This document shows positions 1-12,100 of a DNA stretch of 64,000 bases, one piece after another (within the stretch, counting starts at the first letter, position 1; the number at the start of each line of letters is the position of its first letter). Made by a program: the position numbers and the translations under genes. This DNA is from Tetrahymena thermophila SB210 (taxonomy: Eukaryota > Ciliophora > Oligohymenophorea > Hymenostomatida > Tetrahymenidae): NCBI RefSeq assembly GCF_000189635.1, contig NW_002476434.1, positions 1,736,001-1,800,000 on the forward strand. Reading direction: 5' to 3'. The notes under the pieces are model-generated. The model was not told where the DNA came from. It ran no database searches and saw only the letters and a list, made by a program, of their open reading frames with translations.

Positions 1-1560
1 AGTATATTATTTAGTGTTAAGAGCTTTCTGGAAACGAATATAATATGAAATAATATTAAGCATTTAAATAAAAGAGTTATTAATATTTTATTATTATTTT
101 GTGGTAACAAAAGAATATCTTTTTATATAAATGATTTAATTTAATTTAAGAGATAGAAAGATAATCAAAGGTTTTTATAAATTAATTGTTTTTTAAGAAA
201 TAGTATTATTTTTATTTTATTCTCAGAACTAATAATTAGAATTAAAATTTTAAATAAAAAATAATATTAGAAAAAACATTTTACCTAAAAAAAATCCTTA
301 ATGCTTATTTAAGAAATTGTAAATAAGAATTAGATAATTTCATCTAAAAGAATTAATCCCTCATCTACTTAGTTACGTCCTATCCTTATCAATGTTTGAT
401 TGGTATCTAATAAAATACGTTTCTTGTTAATTTGGTAAGTTGTGAATTTCTCATTAATTTGATGAGTTGTAAGTTTCTTATTAATTTGATTAGTGGGAAA
501 TTTTTTAATTAATATCTTTCTAAATATTAAGGATATCTTATTTATATTTAATTTAGGTCTTATTTCAAAAATTCTAATGTACTTATAATGAATATTTTGT
601 TACCTTAAAATAAATTACAATATCATTTAGTTTTCTAAGACTGTATTAATTTTATCATTAAAATTTAAGAGTAATTAATATAATATATTTTAAAAATTAA
701 TTCATATAAAAGCTTATCTCTATTGTATTAATCCTTTAATTTAAGCTTTATTATTGAAGAAGTATAAATTGTAATTTATTTGTATCACTATTAATAAAAT
801 AAAATCATATTTTATTATGAATAAGTTTTTGACAAAATAGTTTAACTATATTTTCAAGTATTAATACCTTAGCGAAAAACTTGTGAGTTTTTGAGAAAAA
901 TAAATGATTTTTTGGGGGTTTAGATTTTGTTTATGGTTATAAAAGGATATTTAATTTTTCTTTAAATTACTAATTTGCTAAGTATTAAAATAACAACAGG
1001 TAAAAAAAAAATATAATTATTTTAATAATTGAAGAAGTTAAAAATAAATAGATGTTTTTATCACTATTTATTATCAAAATATTATTTTATTATACATAAA
1101 TTTTAGACAAAATAGTTAAAGTGTCTTTTCAAGTATAAAAATCCTAACAAAAAATTTGCGATTTTAAGTTTTTGAGATAGTTAATTGATTTTTGGGGGTT
1201 TATATTTTGATTATGGCTATCAAAGGATATTTGGTTTTTATTTAAATTATCAATTTTTTAAGTATTAAAATAGCAAGAGGTAAATTAAGATTAATTAAAA
1301 ATCAAAATTCGTCCCTATTAGCCACTTTAAGAGTTTATATTAGCAATATTTATTTATTTTATAATTTAAAAAATGGTTCTTAAGTGATATTTTGTATTAT
1401 TAGTTTAATTATTTTATTTAATAATATTTTAAAATTTACTTTCAATTATAAATTATCAAGATAAAGCTTCATTATTATTTTAAAAAAGCAGTAGTATTCT
1501 AAAAAGTGTAAGAGTGTATATTATTAAAAGAAATTATATTTGAATAGGGATGTAAGATAT
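1..1560 (+). repeat. 5'-flank repeat, unit 1 (partly self-duplicated)
   Basis: AT-rich non-coding DNA that recurs, diverged, at about 1640-3000, 20893-21958 and 26306-27620. The best conserved core is a T-rich stretch with a run of G followed by TTT, then TATGGYTATMAAAGGATATTTGG. In this unit the core occurs twice (about 905-950 and 1186-1240), so its 3' half has itself been duplicated. The units precede copies of the giant gene, which suggests they are the 5' flank or promoter region of the duplicated segment. No credible ORF was seen. Confidence 0.75.
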
Positions 1561-1639
1561 AAAAAGAGTGAGCAAAAAGGAGTATTTTGTTAAATTTAAA
1601 TTTATTTTTTTAAAAATCTATGGAGTAGTAATTCAATTA

Positions 1640-3000
1640 ATATCATATATTATTGATACATATTTCACTATTATTTTGTGGTAAGAAAAGAATATCTTTT
1701 TATATGAATGATTTAATTTAATTTAAAAAATTTAAATACTGTAAACGCTCGCTAATTAAGGCATATTTTAATAAAGGCGTTTTTTTCTTAAATTTTTTTA
1801 TAAAGCACTTTTTTTGAGCTAAAAAGATACTTAGGGAATGCCTTAATTAATGAGCATTTACAGTAAATAAAAAAAATCAAAGTTTTTTATAAATTAACAA
1901 TTTTAAAGAAATAGTATTATTATTTTTATTTGTTAAAACTAATAATTAAAATAAATTTTAAATAAAAAATAATATTAGCAAAAATATTATTACTAAATTA
2001 AATTCTTTATGCTTACTTTAAGAAATTTAATTTAAGAATTACATATGTTCATTTAAGATAGTTAATCCCTTATCTAATTATTTACTAAATTACTACTGTT
2101 TGATTGGTATCTAATAAAATAAGTTTCTTATTAATTTGGTAAGTTGTGAATTTCTAATTAGTTTGGTGAGTTGTAAGTTTCTAATTAATTTGATGAGAGG
2201 CAAGTTTTTGATTTTATATCATTCTAAATTTGAAGAATATCTTATTTATATTTAATTTCAGGTCTAATTTCAAAAATTCGAATGTAACAATTATGAATAT
2301 TTTGTTATCTGAAAATAAATTATATTTTTGTTAATTTTTTTAATTATTTTATTAAAATCTAAATATGAGTAGTAAAAATCATATTTTAAATTCATTTAAA
2401 AGCTTATGTCTATTATATTTATCCTTCTTTTTCAACTTTATTATTGAAGAAATTATAAATTTTAAGATATTTTTATAACTAAAATTAAAATAAATTAATA
2501 TTTTAATGAATGTGTTTTCTTTTAAATTAGTGATTTTAAGGTTTGATAAAGTTAGTTAATTGATTTTTTGGGGGTTTTTGTTTTGTTTATGGCTATAAAA
2601 GGATATTTGGTTTTTAATTAAATTATAAATTTGTTACGTATTAAAATACTAAGAGGCAAATAAAAAAAATTAAGATCGATTAGAGATTAAAATTGTTCTT
2701 GTTTACTGTTTATAGAGTTTAAATGGATCTTATGTTATATTTTTCATTATAAATTTTATTATTTTATTGAATAATATTTTAAAATTTCCTTTCTTTTATA
2801 AATTTTCAATATAAAGCTTCAATTTTATTTTAAAAAAATAGCAAAAACACAAGAGTATATATAAAAGAAATTATATTTCACTGTTAAATTTTTCTGATGT
2901 GGGAAATTGATATTTTAGAAATTTATAAGATGTAAGGTACCAAAATCCAAAATCGCTAACAGAAATCTACCTTCTGTTAACTTTAAATCTTTCGTTAAAA
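1640..3000 (+). repeat. 5'-flank repeat, unit 2, directly upstream of giant gene A
   Basis: Second copy of the flank repeat, with the G-run/TATAAAAGG core at about 2561-2612. It shares the motif TTTCTGATGTGGGAAA (near 2890) with the unit before giant gene B (near 27570). It is interrupted by the inverted-repeat element at 1739-1863, which is absent from unit 1 at the equivalent place. It ends about 160 bp before the ATG of giant gene A, so it probably contains the promoter; this is inferred from position only. Confidence 0.72.
1739..1863. mobile_element. 125-bp MITE-like element with about 27-bp terminal inverted repeats and TA flanks
   Basis: The left end CTGTAAACGCTCGCTAATTA and the reverse complement of the right end CTGTAAATGCTCATTAATTA match over about 27 bp with only a few mismatches, mostly transitions. 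TA flanks both ends (1737-1738 and 1864-1865). The interior is AT-rich with no ORF. Unit 1 of the surrounding repeat has no insertion at the homologous point, so this looks like a real insertion. TA target duplication plus short inverted ends is typical of Tc1/mariner-derived MITEs. TA-bounded internal eliminated sequences of ciliates are the alternative. Confidence 0.7.
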
Positions 3001-3163
3001 GATAAAAAAAATAATTATTTAATAAAATAGAAAAGCTGATTGATCTTAACTAAAATAAAAAAAGAAAGGGTAAAAGTTTTAATCTTAGTAACAATTGAAA
3101 AAGAAAGAAGTCATTAGAAACTTACCTACCAATCTATCTGAAGAGTATATTAATAATACTTAA

Positions 3164-6100
3164 ATGAGTTCTATCCGAAATAAATTAAAGGGTAAAAGTG
3201 GAGAAAAGTTCTAAAAAGTTGTTTAGAAACAACTTAAAGTAGTAGAGAAGAATGTAAATATCAATAATAATGCTAACTATACATAAATAGTAGCTGACAG
3301 CTAGAGAAATAACAAAGAGAATGGTATTTCCAGTCTCAAAGAGAGCGATAATTAAATTGTATTTGCATAATTTTAAATAATATTTTGGACATAAAATTTA
3401 CTTTTTTTATATTAAATCAATCATTTTTCAATGTCTTTTATCAGATTTCTTTACATTTTGAATAGAGACAAATTTATTTTTGAATATATTTTCAAGACAA
3501 TTAACATTTTTTAAAGTTCGAAAAATGAACCAACCTAGTTTTACCAATATATTTTAAAGCCAAATATTTAATTACTGACTAACCACATCCTTATCAATCT
3601 AACAACCATTTTAATTCTTCCTTTCTATGATGATAGCCATATTTTATCATAAAAATTAATATTTAAAATAATTATTTCATGTTTTTTTTATTAATTCTAA
3701 TAAATTTTGATATATTTTTAAATTAAATTTTACAAAAAAATGTTTAAATTAAATTCAATTAAATATAAACAAATTTCTCATCACATAATATTAAATAGTT
3801 GCAAGAAATGCAGATCGAATCAAATGGTAAAATAGATGATGATCAAGGATTACTTCTGAAAAGCGATGTTGACTAGTAAAAGACAGAAATAGAATTGCAG
3901 AAAATCAAAGAAGGAGAAAAAGAAAAGGATAAAGGTAAACAAGATAAATTCGAATAAGCTTTAAATAAATAAGGCGATATTCCAACTGATAATGGAAAGA
4001 CAAACGTATAAGAAAAGAAAGTGAAAGAAAAAAGACATAAAATTAAAGGCTTCAAAACCAGAGGAGGAAAAGACAATAAAAATAACAAAGATACTTCAAC
4101 ACAGTAAGATTCAGTTGATGTAGCTAGCAGCACGATTAAAAAAGAAGTAAAAACCGAAATAAAATAAAATGATTTGCTATAAGAAAAGGCCTTAAAGATG
4201 AAACTTTAATAATAGTAGCTTGAAACTAAGAAAAAATATGGTAAATAGGACTAGACGCAAAAATCAGAATTTTCTATAAAGAATTTATTTATTGATAACC
4301 TCTTAATTAGAAAATCATGGAGAATATTGTTGTTAGTACTAATAGTAGCTTTAATTTTAGCTCTAATAGTATTATTTTATTACTCATTTGGTTTCATTAG
4401 AGGATCTTTAATGTTAGGCAATAATGAGAAAGTGGTCATGAATTTAGAGAGCTGTTCTTTAATGGTTTATGACTATTCTCTTAAAAGTAAATATACTTTA
4501 GATGTTAACTTTTTGTCTGCTTCTCTTTCTATACCAAGCTCAGTAGCTTCTGACTAGAACGTGTATCTTTAATACATATTTCCTAACTCTCCTTTATAAG
4601 AGAACAGCAGTAAATTTTCTCAAGTACTTTTTTAATTTAAAAATATTCCATTAGTATTTTTACCACAAAAATTGAAAAATTAAAATTTTCAAAAATTTTT
4701 TTCAATTTTCTTGGTAGATTACGTATGATTTAATAAATTCAATAATCTTTATACAATTTTGAATATAAAATATAGAGCCAAAATAATGGAATTAAGACCC
4801 TAGAATTCAAAAATAAATTAAATAGCTATGAATGTGAAATCGTTATGTTCGTTTATAAATAAACTTAGTTTTAATCTCTGGATATCAACTGCGGTGATAA
4901 GAGCCAATGCAACATTATTTTTTACTCATAATAATTGAGCACAACTACTATGAACATTAAGGGTTTAAATGTTTAAATGAATGCCCCTTACCTATAGGCT
5001 GATGTAAAATAATATTAATAACAAATTATTAAATTAATATATTTAAAAACTATAGGCATTCACTTACTTGAGTATGAAAGGATCAATAGAAATACCCTTC
5101 TTTGTTTTTAAGACTGCTAACATAAATACTAGAGAAGGAGATATTTCAGTATAATCTACAAGCGATATTACACTCACATATAAATAGAAAGATCCCTATA
5201 ATTGTCTTTCTGCTAAGAAAATTACTGATTAATCGAACAACGAATTGAACTTGGACGATTATTAAAATAGCATCTAATTTGAACCAAATAAATTAAAATG
5301 TGATGCGAGTAATTATTATAAATTAATAAATTTTTTTTTTTTAATTTATTTTTAATTTAATCAACTAAGTTTATCCATGGGGTCTCAAATAAGCTGCTTA
5401 GACACCTGATAAAGTAATTGAATATAGGTGTTATAGTAATTCAGTTATTCTCGTTAACGATGGTAAGAGTAAATCTACATTGACTGCTTCAAATTCCTAT
5501 GGAAATATCTTTGTAAATGTTATTTCTGCTTAAGGATAGTTCTCATAGGCTTATAGCACAAATAATAATATTGTATTTAATAAGGCAAGCAAAACTGATA
5601 ATTAAGATAATAATAAAAATATAGATTATATTAATTTTTCAAATTTAGCAAAAATTAATTTACTAAATTAAACCAAATCAGCATCTAATCCTAAAGTGTA
5701 TGATCCTATGTTTGTATTTGAAATTGGTCCTAAATACACTAGATCAGCTACATTCTAATAAGTTTAAGTAAAATTCAATCTTTTTTAAATTATCTAAATT
5801 TTTAATTAACTAATTTCTTTTCTTTGCGTTGTAGAGAGTAACTTAATTTTATAATCAGAATTTCAATTAAAATTCATTAAATTTTTCTGAAAAAATTATT
5901 TTATAAATAGTTTTCATATAATCCTGCTTACAGTTATATGAAACCTTATTGGCTTGGAGAGCTAACTTTGACATTAATGACAACTAAAAAATATAGTGGT
6001 TAGTATACTATATCACCAGGATTCTGCCCATATATCCCTTCCATATCATTAGAAAGAATTCAAAGTACTTAGTAAATGATAACTAATTTTATGCAGTAAA

Positions 6101-9100
6101 ACTCTGCACCATAATAAGCTATAGCAAGTAATGCATGGCAGCCATATATTGATTACCCTCCATAGAAATTCGTTTAAACAGATACTTACAATGGATTTAA
6201 GGACGTTAGCTTAAATAGAAATAGTGATGAGCAATGGATAGGAGTTGATTCTGATTAATCTAAAGATTACAGTGTTACAAATTATGATGTTTCTTACAGC
6301 AGTAAATACAAGAAAATGTCTACATTTATTTACTTTTTTTATAAATTAATTAATATTTTATAGGTTCATTATATGCTGCCATTATAGTTAGTTGTGTTCT
6401 TTCAGGTATTTTAGGAATTATTTTGACGGTTATTCTAGTCTTTGCCATTAATTAAAACTATATTTGGGTTCTTAATCACATATCAAGCGTAAGAAAGTAT
6501 TCAGAGTTAGAAAAAGGAGGAGCAGGAGAAATAGATGAGTCCACTTTAGACATACACAAGAGACGCTTTTATCTTGAATATAAGGTTTCTTTTTATTTAA
6601 ATAAAGATAGTTTAAGAATTGACATAAATATATAATAATAAAGGAAGAGCAACAAAAAAAAGAAGAAAAAATGAAAAAAGCTTTATAAAAAGCTGGTGAA
6701 AATCCTGAAAATAAGGAATAAGGATTTGTTCCTAATTATACAATTTCCGGTATATTTACTTTATTCTATTAGCTAATTTATCTCTCACCTCCTTTAAGTG
6801 CTTTTATTGACTACGTAGTACTTTTGCTGCACAAAGCAAAACAAAATTCTATTAAGGAGTTTTATAAGCTTCTCTTTAGGTCTAAAAAGCTAAAAGAATT
6901 AAAAGAAAATGAAGATGAAGAAATCCACAGTTTAGAAAAAGATTAAATATTAGGAAACGAAATGAAGTAACTTTATGAAAAATTCTGCTATCTCAATCAA
7001 TATCTTGAGAGAAAATTTGACGATGAAGAAAATTTGAAATATTTAACAGAAATGGGTTTTAAAATTGTCACTAAATTTGATGCTTAAACTTAATATTTTA
7101 CTTACATTAAATACAATGGTAATATACTCACTGTTTCTGAGTAACCTAATAAAACATCATTAGATTTATTTATATCCTACTGCTGCAGCCTAACAAAGTT
7201 TGAAACTGATCGCATCGAATCTATAGAATTAGAAAATTATTATTCAGTAATATTTAAATAAATTTATTAAAATATATCAAATTTGCTAATTTTTTTATTA
7301 TTATTTATTAGACTTTTATATTAAATTAATCATAATTGGATTTAACTTGCTTTTTTTTGCATATTCTTCTTTAATTCTTGACAATAAAGCAAAAAATCTA
7401 TTTAATTTATGCTACTTATTATTTTATTTTATCTATTATTAAAATTTTTTATAAATATTAAATAGGAATTCTGCGTTTTGAACCACATGTCGAAGATATA
7501 ATTAAATGAAGGTTCCTTAAAGAGAGAATATGGCATATCTACTGTTTATTTACCTTAATAATGGGTTGAGAGAGATGAAAAATATGTTGTATAAAAGCTG
7601 AAAAAAAAATATTATATTGATAAAAAAAGAGTAGAAAACAATTTTAAGATATTATTAGCTAAAAACAGCACTTTATTCAGCATGCTCTATGACACTGAAG
7701 ATTTCAAGTAAGCATAAAGAGATATATAGGCAGCAACAGGTTGGTAATTCTATGATTTAATTACAGTTGTAGCTCACGTTTTAGTTATGACATTAATAGG
7801 TTGCCCATTAATTGTTTTGGCAATTTTCATTAGAGCTTAATAATCTTCTTATTCATTAATTCCTCCTATGAGATTAATCTTCTTAGAAACAATTAATTAT
7901 TACCCTACTTCTTTACCTACCAAGCTAATAAACGATAATTGGCTTGTTTAAGCAATTACTTACATCACTTTAATATTTTGGGCTCTTTCTTTTTGGGATT
8001 TGATTTATTATTATGCAAGTATGGACTTCCCTCAAGAAAAGTACTTCAATAAATACAAAAAGGTAGGTAAATTTAGAAAATTCTTATCAGGTATTATGTG
8101 GATCATTGTTCTCATCTCTTTTTACACATTTGCAGTATATTTTTCATTGGTTGCTGTTTGGTTAATGTTGAGTGCTATCATCAATCCAAACGCTTTCTTA
8201 CCATACGCTACTTCTGCTGCAACATTTGTCACTTTAGTAGCAAAAAAATACAAGTAAAAATGTTTAATTGTAAGTTTTGTAAATGTTAATTATTAAAATT
8301 TTATATTTAGGGATTTCCAAGAGATTTCATAAAACGGATTTAAAATAATATCTGATTATTTGTAGCAAATGGCAACAGGATAATTCTAAGATTTACTTTA
8401 GAAAATGAATATTTAGGATAAAATAGCTGATATGGTGCCTACTGATACATTAAAAGATATCACAGCTGAAGCATCCAAACTTGGAATAATTGATGCTTCT
8501 ACATCAGAAGAAATTTAAAATAATCTTGAAATTATGATTAGAGATCCCACTTCAGTTTCTAAACTAGGACAAGAGATCGTTAAAATTTCTTAAGATCCTC
8601 AAGCATATGCTTAGTAAATTTCTTAAAAGCTTGAAGATAAAGCAAAAGCTATAATTTAACAATAAGTAAAAAAAATTTATTTTATTTTAACTTCCAGTTC
8701 AATTTGATTATTTTTATTAGATAAATACTATTGATAAAGATATAAGAGATGAGTTAACCAATCTCATTTGGTGTTTGCTGAAAAATTAAAAAAGTGAGCT
8801 TAAAAACTCAATAAGTTCGTTTGTTAATGCTCTCATCAATCTATTCTAAAAGAAATAGGGATAACAATTACTTAAAAGCATAGGCTTCGTTAATCTTAAA
8901 GGACCTGTTTTCGATTTTGTATGGGAGTTTGCTTTCCCTCAAGAAAACTTCAAAGGAAATTACTAAGACCATTTAATAAACGTATTTTGTGTTGCAGTAT
9001 CAAATATGATTTCTGTCTGGAATAAGCAACTCAAATCAATCATCTCAATAGAATAATAAATAGTTCAAAAACAAAACGAAAATAAAGAAAAAGGAAATAA

Positions 9101-12100
9101 AAAGATTAAAAAAAACCAAATTTCTGAAAAATCAGAATAATAGTTACTGAAAGAAAAGCTATTGAAGGACATTGAGAATGCAGATTCTGCAATGCAAGCT
9201 GATATTGGTTAAGAAGACGAACAAGAAATTGAGCTCACTTCAGAAGAAGCTATAGCTTATGCTTATAAGAATATTATTTTTTCAGTAATTTAGATATGCC
9301 GCTCGATGTAATCAAGTAACAGTGAAGTAATTAATAAATACATTTCAGTTAAAACTTAATACATTTTTGTTAATAATTCTTCATAAAAATTAATTAGGTT
9401 ATTTTGAATTAAATTCTAAATCTTGTATAGAATGGAAGCAAGCTTCCAGGTTTTGATGGACTCAACTAAATTAAACAATACTAAGATATTTTTAAAATAG
9501 GTTACGCTATTTTTAAAAATGATGGAGAAGTTGACTTTGAAGAGGTCAGCTCTGCTTTTAAAGGATTTTTCAAAAATATTGGCTTGGAAAATTAAGTAAA
9601 GGAAATAGCAGGAGTTGGTATTTTAGATGTACTTAAAATTGTTGAGGTCATTATTTAAAGCTTTAAAGGTCAAAGCATGCTGATGTCTAGTAATACTATT
9701 AAGAAAGCTATATAAAATCTTTTAGGTTCAGTTGATTTTGTTTCAAAAAGAGCTATGATTAGAAAACAAGAATTTAAGGATGTAAAGCTAATGACCTCTG
9801 GAGATGAATGCTTGAAAATGAAAGATGACATCACAAATAATTTAAATGAAACAAAAGCTGCTATTAATGATTTAGAATAATAAAGGATCAAGACTAAGTA
9901 GAACGAAGAATCATATTAAGAAAAATTAGAATATAGTTTATATTATCTCAGATATTACTGCAAGGAACTCCTTTAACAAAGATAAGGTTAACCAGGATTT
10001 AATTAAGCAAAGGTAGACCAAATAGATGGTCTCTCTGGAGAAAAGGTCATCTAAGAACTAGAATAAATTCTATAAGAATTAAAAAAAAATAATTTAGATA
10101 AAAAAAAAATTTATACTCAACAAAAATAGGATCTTATGAAAAAATATGCAAATTTAAAGAAAGAAAAAACAAAATAGTAAGATAAAATGAATGATTTGAA
10201 TGCCAAAATAGACTCTCTTTAAAACAAAGTAATCATTTTTTAATTTTTTAGAGTTTTTTAAACTCATATTATATATAATAGATTAGAAATGACTAAGAAA
10301 ATAATTTGAAAGAAAAAGACAAAAAAGAAAATTAAAAAGACAATGATATTAAAGAACATTAAAAAAAAATTTCTTAAACTAAATAACTAATCAATCAAAA
10401 ATCTATAAGGATTAATCAAATTTATCAAATTAAAATGAGAAACATTGAATGGCTAGAGGACTATGACGAATACCTAATAAAAAAAGCCTTATAAGAAGAA
10501 AAAGGTGAAATAAATGAATATAATCCTAATTAAGGAGATGTTTAAGAGTTTGCAGTAAATACAATTCATGTCAGAAATCGATAGTTGATTTAACACCCTG
10601 GATAAGAAGAAAATTAGCTTTTTATCTAATCTGAAGAAGACTATGATAGTAAAAATTATTTTATTTAAATAAATGAATAAATTAAATTCTAAAATAATGT
10701 TAGGTGAATGGGAAAGGTAATAGAAAGAGGAAGAAAAATAATACATAAAAGAAATTTAATAAATATTTAATGAAAATAGAGATATAGATTCTGAAATTAA
10801 CAAAATCGAATAAGAAATTTATTAACTTGAGGATTAGATTATATAAACTGAATAATATATATAAGATATTGAAAATTAATATGCAAGAAATATTGAGTAG
10901 CTAGATAAATAAAATACTTCTAAAAAAGAAGAAGAAGAGATAGTAATACTTCAAAAAAAATATGAAAACGAAAAAGACATTTATGATGAAACAGTTAATA
11001 AAATATCAGAATATATGGCTTAACAAGAAGAGATAGAAAATGAAATTAAATAAAACGATGAGAACATCAATCAATACATAAACGATAATTAATACTATAT
11101 GGAGGAATTCAAGTCAAGCTAAAAGGTACTTAATAAAGCTTACTAAGATAAAATTGAATATCATGAAAAAATAGATGATTTATAAGGTATTATTTTAAAA
11201 TATTTTTTGAAATTAATTTACAATTTTTTTAAATTAAAATTTATTAAAATAGAAAAAAAAATAAAATTCGAATAATATCTGATTGATTTGGAACAGAGAT
11301 ATAAAATCATATCAGAAGAGCTTAAAAAAAAAAGTAAGCAAGATGAGGATAAAGAAAAGTAAAAAGCAAAAATAGAGGCATTGGAAAAGGAAGACAACGA
11401 TAACTACTTATCATCAGGAATAACAGTTATGCTTAACTTCTTTAGTGGATCTATCTCAGGTTTGCAGGCTGATTTACTTAAAGAACTTGGTTCCTTCTTT
11501 GGTTTGATTTCTGATCGTATATAAAGTGAAGAGATAAAATAAATGTTTAAGTTCTTGAAAAGTTAAATTTTAGATGATTCAGATAATTAAAAAGGAAAGT
11601 CGAATAATAAGGGATTAGAAAAAATTAATAATTTTTAGAGCATTTTGAATTTGTTAGACATCTTTTTAAATGACTCAATTATTGCATCTGACAAAATTCT
11701 TAAGAATGGTAAAGACAATCTTTTAGAAAGCGAAGTTGTTAAATCACTTCAAATACTCTTTACTAGTAGATTTGAAGGATTCACCAAATAAAAAACTATT
11801 GATAACTATTTAAAAGGTTCAGACTTACTTGAACTTATATCAAAAGTTATGAAGATGAGGGAAGACACGATCCTAGGGTTCATGAAATTTTTATTTGGTT
11901 AAAAAACTTGTAGAGATGCTCGCACCTTCATCAATTTCACTACTTAGTTAAATAAGGTAATTTAATTTAATTTAATTAATTCATTTTAATTTAATAATAA
12001 AATTTTTTGATAATCTAAAAATTAATAATTGTATTTTTTATCTTTTTGAAGCAAATTCAGTTATGATTAAAAATTTTTTTAATTTTACTAATGATGTATT

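Noticed and set aside
3526..3540. Sequence TGAACCAACCTAGTT resembling the Tetrahymena chromosome breakage sequence (TAAACCAACCTCTTT)
   Set aside because: It differs at three or more positions of a motif that is normally almost invariant, and it lies inside intron 1 of an intact gene.
3873..4133. Minus-strand ORFs such as this one and those opposite the C-terminal anchors at 20155-20478 and 45184-45546
   Set aside because: They are antisense shadows of exons of the giant genes and repeat in both copies only because the sense strand is conserved.
5834..5872. Possible small extra exon between exons 5 and 6 of giant gene A (AGAG..CTTAATTTTATAAT, conserved in copy B)
   Set aside because: No GT donor follows it, and in copy B the frame meets TGA, so the whole stretch is better read as one intron.
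10600..10704. Apparent frameshift in copy A relative to copy B in the coiled coil
   Set aside because: A 55-bp GT..AG intron in A and a 57-bp one in B at the same place restore the frame in both.
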